Positions 7,320-13,872 of a DNA stretch of 27,590 nucleotides are shown here, piece after piece. This DNA is from Candidatus Brocadiaceae bacterium (GTDB taxonomy: Bacteria > Planctomycetota > Brocadiia > Brocadiales > Bathyanammoxibiaceae), in the NCBI GenBank assembly GCA_030018855.1, contig JASEHG010000007.1, positions 1 through 27,590 on the forward strand. Reading direction: 5' to 3'. The translations under genes were made by a program, and so were the position numbers. Each line of letters begins with the position of its first letter. Position 1 is the first letter of the stretch. The notes beneath the pieces are model-generated. The model worked only from the letters and a program-made list of their open reading frames with translations. It made no database searches and was not told the origin of the DNA.

Positions 7320-7810
7320 TCGTCTACTCCCTTAGATCGTTTTAATTCCATCTGTAAAATACCGTCTTTATAAGAAGAGGAGAGGTCGGAGGTATCTACC
7401 TCAAACGGCAATAGCACCTCTTTGTAATATCTAACGTGGCCGCCCCTGGTCATGGCATCTGCCTCCAGGCGGAGGACGTCGCCGTTAATCTCTATCTTTA
7501 TGGCCTTCTCGTGGGTGCCAGGAATCTGGGCCACGAGGATTAGGGAGTCTACCTCGTGAAAGACGTCCAGGTCCGGGTGCTCTACTTTTAATACGTCCAG
7601 GTTGCGCTGATAGCGGGCAAAGTTAGGCTCAGGGGTGAAGAGCCATGCCCTGCTCAATTCCCTCCGGGTTTCTCTTCGGGGGGTCTGCCTGGGGATGGGT
7701 GGTTTACTTGTGGTCCCAATGTTCATCCCTATTCTAAGGGCGGGCCTATTCCGCCTCAGGCGGATGAGGTGGGTTTTTATGTCACGCAGTCCTTTAGGTG
7801 GCCTGGGCAT
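7316..7810 (-). CDS. Hsp20/alpha-crystallin family small heat shock protein
   Basis: This 164-residue protein is an ATP-independent holdase. The alpha-crystallin domain spans about 75-160: LDVFHEVDSLILVAQIPG, then IKIEINGDVLRLEA, YYKEVLLPFEVD and the closing SYKDGILQMELKR. No clear I-x-I/V tail motif follows the domain. The first 75 residues are basic and Pro-rich (KPPIPRQTPRRETRREL), longer than usual, and include IRLRR encoded by a family C palindrome (7750-7764). ATG 7810 has GAGGAG directly upstream, a somewhat short spacing. The stop overlaps the next ATG by four bases. Four CTATTGAA-like motifs upstream may be a regulatory site. No CIRCE element is visible. Confidence 0.88.
   Translation of the reverse strand: MPRPPKGLRDIKTHLIRLRRNRPALRIGMNIGTTSKPPIPRQTPRRETRRELSRAWLFTPEPNFARYQRNLDVLKVEHPDLDVFHEVDSLILVAQIPGTHEKAIKIEINGDVLRLEADAMTRGGHVRYYKEVLLPFEVDTSDLSSSYKDGILQMELKRSKGVDE
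7750..7764. repeat. Family C palindrome inside hsp20
   Basis: TCCGCCTCAGGCGGA is a 15-bp dyad, translated on the minus strand as part of IRLRR in the N-terminal arm. Confidence 0.8.
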
Positions 7811-7888
7811 CGCTCCTCAACTCCCTTCGCAATTCTTTTGCCATACAGGAATGGGTCATTTCCTGCTATAGGGTCAACAGGGCGTCCC

Positions 7889-7932
7889 CTATTGAACAAC
7901 TTCTATTGAAAAGATTCAATAGTATATTGAAT
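7889..7932. promoter_or_regulatory. Clustered CTATTGAA motifs upstream of hsp20
   Basis: CTATTGAA occurs at 7889 and 7903 and inverted (TTCAATAG) at 7915, with a related ATATTGAA at 7925. The pair 7903-7910/7915-7922 is a perfect 8-bp hairpin with a 4-base loop. Position between the kinase gene end and the hsp20 start suits an operator or attenuator. There is no GC-rich stem or U-tract typical of a terminator. Confidence 0.45.
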
Positions 7933-7965
7933 TTTTTCTATAGATAAATCCCTCTTGAATAGTCT

Positions 7966-7993
7966 GTAGGGGCGTATTGCAATACGCCCCTAC
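7966..7993. repeat. Family A palindrome, intact
   Basis: It has the same 28-bp sequence as the copy at 3191. On the minus strand it follows the stop of the GAF-PAS kinase so that TAG TAG TAG run in frame, the third contributed by the element. Confidence 0.9.
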
Positions 7994-7995
7994 TA

Positions 7996-9588
7996 CTAGT
8001 TTTTACGGGTAGAGGGTAATCTGACAATAACGTTTGTACCCACACCCTCCTGGCTGTCTATCTTTATTTCCCCTCTGTGCCTTGTAATTATCCCATAGGC
8101 TACACTCATCCCTAGACCACTACCACTTGCGCCTTTCGTGGTGAAAAAGGGGTCAAAGACCCTCTTCCTCACCTCTTCAGACATGCCTACCCCGGTGTCC
8201 TTGACGGAGACGGCAAGCCCCTCGCCCTCCCTGTAGATTTCAATGGTAAGGGTTCCACCTGCCGGCATGGCATCCAGGGCGTTGTTTACTATGTTAACGA
8301 ATACCTCCTTGAGTTCCGAGGGGTTGCCAAGCACCCAGGCCCCCTTGAGGGTCCTTGTGAGTTTTATGTGGTAGGTAACCCCTTTACCATGGGCAATGGT
8401 CTCCAATCGGGGTTTGGTGTAGTTCATTACGTCCATTATGATACGATTAATCTCTAATGGCACAAGCTTCGCAGTGTCAACCCTGATATTGGCAAACTCC
8501 CTTATGCGCCTGGCGGTTTCTGCCCCATCCATTGCGGCCTTCCTTATGATATCCAGACCTTTTTTAATCCCTTTATTATAGGGGGTCTCCTCCTTCATGC
8601 GGTGCACTACGCCCAGGATAACGGTGAGAAAATTATTTAAGTCGTGGGCTATGCCTGAGGCTAACTGTCCCACTGCTACGAGTTTCTCCGTCCGGCCAAG
8701 CCCCTCGTAGAGCTTCTTCTTTTCGGTTATGTCGGTGAGTACCACCCTTATCTCTTTTCCCCCTGGCAAGCCGGACAGGGTAGCCTTTATGGTAGTATGT
8801 AGATTGTTACCATCTCTTGTAACAAGGCCTAATTCACCCTCAGAGTGGCCTTCCTTTAGGGTACTCTCCAGTATAGCCCTGGCCAGGGGGACAGACCCTT
8901 TTTCCACAAGGTCAAGGAATGACCTCCCCACGAGTTCCTCTTTTCTGTGCCCCAGGTACTCTGCCCCGGTGTTATTACACTTGAGAACAATTCCATCTTT
9001 ACTCATAGAGTAATACATGCAGGGGGCACGGTCATAAAGCTCCCTGTAGAGTTCCTCTGACTCCCGCAGTCTCCTGTAGAGTTGGGCATTATTAATGGCT
9101 ATGGCTACCTCGTTGGCAAACATCTCAATAATTCTGAGGTGATAACTCTTAGGGGGAAAGTCTCTGTTAAAGAATAGGCAAATACAGCCAAGGGTTTCAC
9201 CATCACCTTTTATGGGGACGCTCAACATGGCCTCAAGGCCCTCTCCTTTGAGGAAGGTTTGTATCTCGTCTCTGCTGGAATCCCTTTCTTTGGAGGCTAT
9301 AGAAAGATAGATGGGACATTTTTTAGTATGTACCAGTTCGTAAGGGGAGGTCTCATGCCCTGGGCGGAAGAGTTTTTCTATGAACTCATGACCTAGACCA
9401 CGACTGGCCACAACCTGAGGCGTGGGTCCCCAACGGACAAGGTATACCAGGGCCTTGCTACCTTTAAACAGACTGGTAGCCCCGTCGGTAATCTTACGGA
9501 AGAGTAGGGGGGAGGACCCCATCTTCTTGGTGAACTCTGAGGTAATCAGGCAGAGCTGTTGTAGTTGTTCTAGGTGGTTATGCACCAA
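7996..9588 (-). CDS. Cytoplasmic GAF-PAS sensor histidine kinase
   Basis: This is a 530-residue soluble kinase with a GAF domain at about 10-168, a PAS domain at about 178-290 (ELYDRAPCMYYSMSKDGIVL), HisKA with H315 in GIAHDLNNFL, and HATPase_c at about 410-528. The N box (NIVNNALDAM), G1 (DTGVGM), F box (FDPFFTTK) and G2 (GSGLGM) are all canonical, unlike the two kinases at the left end. There are no membrane helices. The start is ambiguous between TTG 9588 and GTG 9585, with no clear Shine-Dalgarno. It is the first minus-strand gene of the run through hsp20 and the two regulators, so it may signal to the receiver-only protein or the sigma-54 activator. The GAF ligand is unknown. Confidence 0.93.
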   Translation of the reverse strand: MVHNHLEQLQQLCLITSEFTKKMGSSPLLFRKITDGATSLFKGSKALVYLVRWGPTPQVVASRGLGHEFIEKLFRPGHETSPYELVHTKKCPIYLSIASKERDSSRDEIQTFLKGEGLEAMLSVPIKGDGETLGCICLFFNRDFPPKSYHLRIIEMFANEVAIAINNAQLYRRLRESEELYRELYDRAPCMYYSMSKDGIVLKCNNTGAEYLGHRKEELVGRSFLDLVEKGSVPLARAILESTLKEGHSEGELGLVTRDGNNLHTTIKATLSGLPGGKEIRVVLTDITEKKKLYEGLGRTEKLVAVGQLASGIAHDLNNFLTVILGVVHRMKEETPYNKGIKKGLDIIRKAAMDGAETARRIREFANIRVDTAKLVPLEINRIIMDVMNYTKPRLETIAHGKGVTYHIKLTRTLKGAWVLGNPSELKEVFVNIVNNALDAMPAGGTLTIEIYREGEGLAVSVKDTGVGMSEEVRKRVFDPFFTTKGASGSGLGMSVAYGIITRHRGEIKIDSQEGVGTNVIVRLPSTRKN

Positions 9589-9756
9589 TTTTCACTTTGT
9601 GAATAATGGGGTATAAACCTCATTTACCGCACATTTTTCAGAGATAATTTGCCTTTTAATAGGAAAATTGTACCACAAAACGGCAGAAAAGCAACATGTA
9701 TCTTGACGCCTCACGCAAATCTAAGGCCCGGTCAAAAAGGCTTATTTTGAGACCTC

Positions 9757-9941
9757 TGAAAAAGTAAAAAAATGCCACTTCAAGTGTTACTTAGAGATTG
9801 TTCGCTCCGCCTCAGGCGGACGAATCTGCCTTTGGCATGACTTCAGGCCTTAGGCCTTTGCAATGACCCCCAGGGTTGGATTGCTTCGGGGTTTCGCTCC
9901 GCGTCCGCCCGAGGCGGAACACCTTTACCCTGGATTTTTCA
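9757..9941. mobile_element. MITE-like 185-bp composite with 8-bp flanking duplication
   Basis: The ends are TGAAAAA (9757-9763) and TTTTTCA (9935-9941), flanked by GAGACCTC at 9749-9756 and 9942-9949. Inside are the 40-bp C-type unit (9801-9840), a second C dyad TCCGCCCGAGGCGGA (9904-9918) and CCAGGGT/ACCCTGG (9870 and 9927). No open frame is long enough for a transposase, so the element would be non-autonomous. Confidence 0.5.
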
Positions 9942-9951
9942 GAGACCTCTA

Positions 9952-9979
9952 TTTACAATTTCCCCAACTGCTATATAAT
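9952..9979 (+). promoter_or_regulatory. Sigma-70-type promoter for the SemiSWEET-hpt pair
   Basis: TTTACA (9952-9957), 16 bases, then TATAAT (9974-9979). Initiation near 9986 leaves a leader of about 20 bases carrying GGAAGG before ATG 10006. Confidence 0.65.
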
Positions 9980-10005
9980 TACGTCTTTTAAGACGGAAGG
10001 TGCCG

Positions 10006-10290
10006 ATGGAAACGGAAATGTGGTGGAATGTGGTTGGGATGCTGGCCGCAACCTGCGGTTCGGCAGGGCTGATACCCCAGCTAGTCAGAGGGGTGAGGAC
10101 CCGGAGACTGGACGACGTATCACCATGGCTATTGATTCTACTGCAAGTTGCATGCGCCTTATGGTTCATCTATGGTACGCACAAGTGGGATAAGATTATA
10201 ATGGGAGCTAATGCCTTTGTGTTCGTGCTGGTCTCTACTATCCTTTTTCTCAGGACACATTACATAAGACGAAGGGGCAAACGTTTATGA
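10006..10290 (+). CDS. SemiSWEET/MtN3-type small transporter
   Basis: This 94-residue protein has three predicted membrane helices (about 8-26, 37-55 and 62-80), the size and layout of a bacterial SemiSWEET, which dimerises to move small sugars. The PQ motif is present at 24-25 (GSAGLIPQLVRGVRTRRLDDVS), with a following basic loop. ATG 10006 is chosen because GGAAGG ends five bases upstream; an in-frame GTG at 10000 is too close to that site. The stop overlaps the hpt start as ATGA, so the genes are co-translated. The substrate cannot be read from the sequence, and linkage with hpt does not prove a purine role. Confidence 0.88.
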   Translation: METEMWWNVVGMLAATCGSAGLIPQLVRGVRTRRLDDVSPWLLILLQVACALWFIYGTHKWDKIIMGANAFVFVLVSTILFLRTHYIRRRGKRL

Positions 10291-10841
10291 TGGAAGAGAT
10301 AAGAAAGGATATAGATAGGATAATTGTCTCCACGGAAGACATAACTAAGAAGGTAGGAGAAATCTCCCAGGAACTAATCGCCGATTACAGAGAAAAAGAC
10401 GTTACCATCGTAGCCATCTTGAACGGAAGCCTGGTCTTTCTCTCCGACCTCGTCAGACAGATGCCCTTCTCCATGAGGCTGGATACCATCGGGGCCGATA
10501 CCTACGGCTCCCAGACCTTTCCCAGGGCAGAGACCAGGCTCCTTAACAGCCTGAAGCTGGACATACAGGACAGGGACGTACTGATAATAGACGATATTAT
10601 TGATACCGGAAAGACCCTCAAAAAAGTCATAGAGGACATAAACAGATACAAACCCCGTTCGCTTAAGACCTGCGTACTCCTGAACAGGTCCCATCGCCGA
10701 CAGGTAGAATTGGAACCCGATTACTGCGGCTTCAAGATTGGGGACGAGTTCGTAGTAGGCTATGGATTAGACTTCAACAACCGTTACCGGAACCTCCCCT
10801 ATATCGCCACCCTCAAGGCAGAGTGTTATAGTAAAAGATAG
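10287..10841 (+). CDS. hpt: Hypoxanthine phosphoribosyltransferase
   Basis: This 184-residue cytoplasmic enzyme makes IMP (and usually GMP) from the free base and PRPP. The PRPP-binding motif VLIIDDIIDTGKT lies at 98-110, the N-terminal diphosphate loop is AILNGSLVF (43-51), and the C-terminal DFNNRYRNLPYI matches bacterial Hpt, including the aromatic and acidic residues that stack on the base. The length is standard. ATG 10287 overlaps the SemiSWEET stop (ATGA); a second ATG follows immediately. It is likely expressed from the promoter at 9952. A purine permease of the AzgA family lies three genes downstream, consistent with salvage. Confidence 0.96.
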   Translation: MMEEIRKDIDRIIVSTEDITKKVGEISQELIADYREKDVTIVAILNGSLVFLSDLVRQMPFSMRLDTIGADTYGSQTFPRAETRLLNSLKLDIQDRDVLIIDDIIDTGKTLKKVIEDINRYKPRSLKTCVLLNRSHRRQVELEPDYCGFKIGDEFVVGYGLDFNNRYRNLPYIATLKAECYSKR

Positions 10842-11191
10842 TTTTCTGTATAGACAGGTAATCAACCTGGGGCGGATTACCCGTGCCTATATTATCCACA
10901 CCTGGTAGTGGAGGCCTCATTAGTGAGCCGTCCCTGGAAGGGGCTGATGATTGCCTACTATAAGGTGGTAGAGGCCCGTACAGAGAATATAAAGAGGCTA
11001 ATAAAGCACTGCAGGGACAGAATAACACAGACAGCAGTAAAGCCCTTTATTACTGAAGGGCCCTCAAGGGGGAGGGAGTGCTAGTGCGGAGGAGGTTTTC
11101 TGGGTTAAGCAACAGCCTCTCTATATACTCCATAAGGCCAGTTACCAATTTTCTTGATATTAATTCCTTTGTCCTGTAGAATCCTCTTGTT
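10842..11191. other. 350-bp spacer, no convincing gene
   Basis: It contains a GCCCTT/AAGGGC hairpin (11042-11061) without U-tract, a family D-like fragment (TCAAGGGGGAGGGA, 11063-11076) and a promoter at its right end. A plus frame open across 10859-11083 (ATG at 10946, 45 codons) and a minus frame of about 50 codons starting near 11206 are both unsupported. Confidence 0.5.
11154..11182 (+). promoter_or_regulatory. Near-consensus promoter abutting the epimerase start
   Basis: TTGATA (11154-11159), exactly 17 bases, TAGAAT (11177-11182). Only nine bases separate the -10 box from ATG 11192, so the transcript would begin two to four bases before the start codon. No Shine-Dalgarno is visible, which agrees with a leaderless mRNA. 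Confidence 0.6.
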
Positions 11192-12238
11192 ATGAGGGTG
11201 CTTATCACTGGGGGGGCTGGGTTTATAGGCTCTCACCTTGCAGAAGAACTCCTAAAAAAGGGCTACGAGGTGGCAGTACTGGATGACCTGTCCACAGGGA
11301 GTGAGGCGAACCTGCAATCCCTGAGAGGTAATCCTGGATTTTCTTTTACCAGGGGTTCTGTCCTGGAGGAAGGGGTTTTGTCCCCACTGGTAAGGGAGTG
11401 TGACGTTGTCTTCCACCTGGCGGCAAGGGTAGGGGTAGAGTCTATCATAAGACATCCCCTGGGCGGTCTAGAGGTAAACATCCATGGGACGGAGATGGTG
11501 CTACGCCTGGCCCATAAATCTGGGAGTAAGCCAGTAATATTTACCTCCAGTTCCGACGTCTATGGCAAGAACTCCGAGGTGCCTTTAAAAGAGGGAGATT
11601 GTATCAAGCTGGAGACGGTATATTCTAACCGATGGAGTTATTCCTGCTCCAAAGCGGCCGGAGAATTCCTGGCCATGGCCTACTGGAAGGAGAAGGGACT
11701 GCCCGTCCTCATCCTCAGATTGTTTAACACCGTAGGCCCCAGGCAGACGGGAAGGTATGGTATGGTCATCCCCAGGTTTATTACCCAGGCCCTCTCTGGT
11801 GAGGCCATCACCGTATTCGGCACGGGTACCCAGCGGAGGTGTTTTGCCTCTGTAAAGGATGTGGTGGGGGCAATGGTTCGTTTACTAGAGACCCTTGTCG
11901 GGAGTGGCCCTGCCACCTTTGGGCATGTCTTCAATCTGGGTAGTGATGAAGAATTGTCAATAAATGAACTGGCAGAAAAGGTCAAGGTTATTACCCACAG
12001 CGCTTCCCCCATACGGCATGTCTCCTATGAGGAGGCCTATGGGGAGGACTTTGAGGATATACAGAGGAAGGTGCCTAACCTGGAGAGGCTCAGGCAGTTT
12101 ATTTCCTACAACCCTAAGTACGACATTGACACTATCCTAAAAGAGACCGCAGAGTATCATAGGAGAAACCCTTCTTCCCTCCCAAAGAGCGGGTCTGGAG
12201 AGCCACTATTACATGCCTCTAGAGCCGGAAGACGTTAG
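11192..12238 (+). CDS. NAD-dependent nucleotide-sugar epimerase/dehydratase (extended SDR)
   Basis: This is a 348-residue extended short-chain dehydrogenase. The Rossmann motif GGAGFIG is at 7-13, DDLSTG at 31-36 follows the second strand, FHLAARVGV and FTSSSDVYG mark the core, and YSCSK carries the catalytic Tyr and Lys. LRLFNTVGPRQTGRYGMVIPRF is the nucleotide-binding region typical of UDP-glucose 4-epimerase, UDP-glucuronate decarboxylase and related enzymes. The exact substrate cannot be read. The adjacent dehydrogenase suggests surface polysaccharide precursor synthesis. The last 20 bases overlap the convergent dehydrogenase gene. The final 20 residues (SLPKSGSGEPLL...) lie beyond the usual domain end. 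Confidence 0.92.
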   Translation: MRVLITGGAGFIGSHLAEELLKKGYEVAVLDDLSTGSEANLQSLRGNPGFSFTRGSVLEEGVLSPLVRECDVVFHLAARVGVESIIRHPLGGLEVNIHGTEMVLRLAHKSGSKPVIFTSSSDVYGKNSEVPLKEGDCIKLETVYSNRWSYSCSKAAGEFLAMAYWKEKGLPVLILRLFNTVGPRQTGRYGMVIPRFITQALSGEAITVFGTGTQRRCFASVKDVVGAMVRLLETLVGSGPATFGHVFNLGSDEELSINELAEKVKVITHSASPIRHVSYEEAYGEDFEDIQRKVPNLERLRQFISYNPKYDIDTILKETAEYHRRNPSSLPKSGSGEPLLHASRAGRR

Positions 12239-13553
12239 GTCCGGTAAGACCCTTCAGGGCATTCTTCGTATCCAGGACTAACCTTGAGTGCCTTATCACC
12301 TGGCGGTAGTCAACGTTGCTGTGGTCTGTCACTATAATTGCACAATCCATGTCCTTTAAGAGGGCAGGGGAGAGGGGCTTGGATTCCAGGACTTCCCCGT
12401 AATTAAGAATCTTAGGGACATAGGGGTCTGAGAAAGATACCTCAGCCCCTTGCTGTCTAAGACAGTGAAGGATTTTCAGGGCGGGCGTCATCCTGGTGTC
12501 AGCTACGTCCTTTTTATAAGCCATGCCTAAAAGTAGTATCTTAGAACCCTTCAAGGCACGGCCCCTCCTCTGCCCCTCCGCAAGGAGTTTCCGTACCCGC
12601 TCAACCACATAAAGGGGCATGTCTGAATTGACCTTGCACGACCGTTCAAGCAGGGGGAGCTTGATGCCCTCTTTGTGTGCCTTCCACAGTATGTAACGGG
12701 GTGCTACGGGTATACACATCCCTCCCACCCCAGGCCCAGGGTAAAATGGCATGAAGCCAAAGGGTTTGGTCTTGGCCCCCTCTATTACCTCCCATATATC
12801 TATACCCAGTCTAAAGCATAGCTGGGCTAACTCGTTTATAAAGGCTATGTTTACATTGCGGAAGGCATTCTCCAGGAGCTTTATCATCTCTGCCGTCCTG
12901 GGTGAGGAGACTATCGTAACGTCCTTCACTATCTGCCTGTACAGCAGGCCCGCCAGTTCCCCGCAGGCAGTAGTTACTCCCCCGATAACCCTGGGGATTT
13001 CATGGGTATGGTATTTGACGTTACCCGGGTCTAGCCTCTCGGGAGAAAAGGCCAGGAAAAAGTCTCTACCCACCTTATAGCCCCCTTCGCTTAATATGGG
13101 TAGTACTACTTCTTCAGTAGTGCCGGGGTACGTTGAACTCTCCAAGGCAATAAGCTGTCCCTTCTTTCTCCTTTTATGGACCTCTCTTACGGCCTGGATG
13201 ATGCACGAGATGTCCGGAGTCTCTTCTCCTCTTAGAGGGGTGGGTACAGAGATGCTGATACAATCTAACCCCTCCAGGAGTTCAAACCCATCGGTAGCCT
13301 TCAGTCGTCCAGACCTTACCTGTCTCTTGAGTTCTGTTCCATTTACATCCGGGCTGTATGACTTGCCTTCCTGTATCTGTCGGACCCTATTTGCATCAAT
13401 ATCAATTCCGATGACGGAGAAACCCCTCTTAGCAAACTCCAGGGCCAGGGGCAACCCTATGTACCCCAACCCCAATACGCCTACCTTCGCCTGCCTCTTT
13501 CTAATCTTTTCTGCCAGTTGAGTTCTGTATCTTCCTTGCATAGATTTGTCCAT
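12219..13553 (-). CDS. UDP-sugar 6-dehydrogenase (WecC/WbpA/TviB-like)
   Basis: This 444-residue nucleotide-sugar dehydrogenase oxidises the C6 hydroxyl of a UDP-hexose(amine) to the uronate with NAD. The Rossmann motif VGVLGLGYIGLPLA starts at about 24; SSTYPGTTEE and FSPERLDPGN (169-178) are family signatures; NVNIAFINELAQLC follows; catalytic C280 lies in PGPGVGGMCIPVAP; KDVADTRMTPALKIL opens the C-terminal domain. Two deviations stand out: GGHCIP(I/V)DP has become GGMCIPVAP, and DxRESPAL has become DTRMTPAL. PGPGVGG and AYKKDV favour the WbpA/TviB/WecC group over UDP-glucose dehydrogenase. The start could be ATG 13553 or ATG 13541; neither has a good ribosome site. It converges with the epimerase, overlapping by 20 bases. 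Confidence 0.9.
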   Translation of the reverse strand: MDKSMQGRYRTQLAEKIRKRQAKVGVLGLGYIGLPLALEFAKRGFSVIGIDIDANRVRQIQEGKSYSPDVNGTELKRQVRSGRLKATDGFELLEGLDCISISVPTPLRGEETPDISCIIQAVREVHKRRKKGQLIALESSTYPGTTEEVVLPILSEGGYKVGRDFFLAFSPERLDPGNVKYHTHEIPRVIGGVTTACGELAGLLYRQIVKDVTIVSSPRTAEMIKLLENAFRNVNIAFINELAQLCFRLGIDIWEVIEGAKTKPFGFMPFYPGPGVGGMCIPVAPRYILWKAHKEGIKLPLLERSCKVNSDMPLYVVERVRKLLAEGQRRGRALKGSKILLLGMAYKKDVADTRMTPALKILHCLRQQGAEVSFSDPYVPKILNYGEVLESKPLSPALLKDMDCAIIVTDHSNVDYRQVIRHSRLVLDTKNALKGLTGPNVFRL

Positions 13554-13626
13554 AGGATGTCCAGATTGTAACCATCACCCCAGGGAAGTCAATGTCCAGT
13601 TTAGGGATTTTGTAGAGTATTAGGAA

Positions 13627-13724
13627 AAATGCCAAAGTCCAGATGACAAATGAAATCTAAGATCCAAATTCCGTAGGGGCAGGGTAACCCTGCCCCTACT
13701 AGAGGCCAAGAACATTTGGCATTT
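13627..13724. repeat. 10-bp inverted repeat enclosing a family A palindrome
   Basis: AAATGCCAAA (13627-13636) and TTTGGCATTT (13715-13724) are perfect inverted arms around a 98-bp segment. At its interior lies GTAGGGGCAGGG/CCCTGCCCCTAC (13673-13699). This is another nested repeat arrangement. Confidence 0.65.
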
Positions 13725-13726
13725 GA

Positions 13727-13741
13727 TCCGCCTGAGGCGGA
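13727..13741. repeat. Family C palindrome
   Basis: TCCGCCTGAGGCGGA lies directly after the 13627-13724 inverted repeat. Confidence 0.8.
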
Positions 13742-13872
13742 TTAACATTGACTTGACGTTTGAGTTTTGTAATTTAGATTTTCATCCCTGCCCCCTAACC
13801 CCTGACCCCTGGCCCCTAAGCTCCAGAGTGCGGGGTTTACAAAGTAAGGGCCAGAAGTTACAATTTGCCCCC

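Larger units (their letters stand above)
9589..10005. other. Divergent intergenic region with a MITE-like insertion
   Basis: This region lies between the divergent GAF-PAS kinase and SemiSWEET genes. It carries TTTTTCAGAGA at 9634, a bounded repeat composite (9757-9941) and the promoter at 9952-9979. No credible coding frame is seen. Confidence 0.6.
13554..13872. other. Repeat-packed divergent intergenic region
   Basis: This region lies between the divergent dehydrogenase and permease genes. It holds a 10-bp inverted repeat enclosing a family A copy, a family C dyad, a run of CCCCTAACCCCTGACCCCTGG-like pyrimidine-rich repeats (13788-13819) and GCGGGGTTTACAAAG (13831). No gene is supported; a frame extending the permease upstream through it reads only repeats. 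Confidence 0.6.

Noticed and set aside
9589..10005. Sigma-54 (-24/-12) promoters around the regulators
   Set aside because: TGGCA-like matches (for example near 9833) lack TTGC at the required distance.
10946..11083. 45-codon plus-strand frame (MIAYYKVVEARTENIKRL...)
   Set aside because: No homologue recognised, no Shine-Dalgarno, and stops flank it; it could be a gene remnant but is not supportable.
11048..11206. About 50-codon minus-strand frame (ITRGFYRTKELISRKLVTG...) opposite the epimerase start
   Set aside because: It overlaps a sure gene on the other strand and has no supporting signal, though its composition is protein-like.
13723..13872. 50-codon extension of the permease
   Set aside because: It reads family C and CCCCTGACCCC-type repeats and is not membrane protein sequence.
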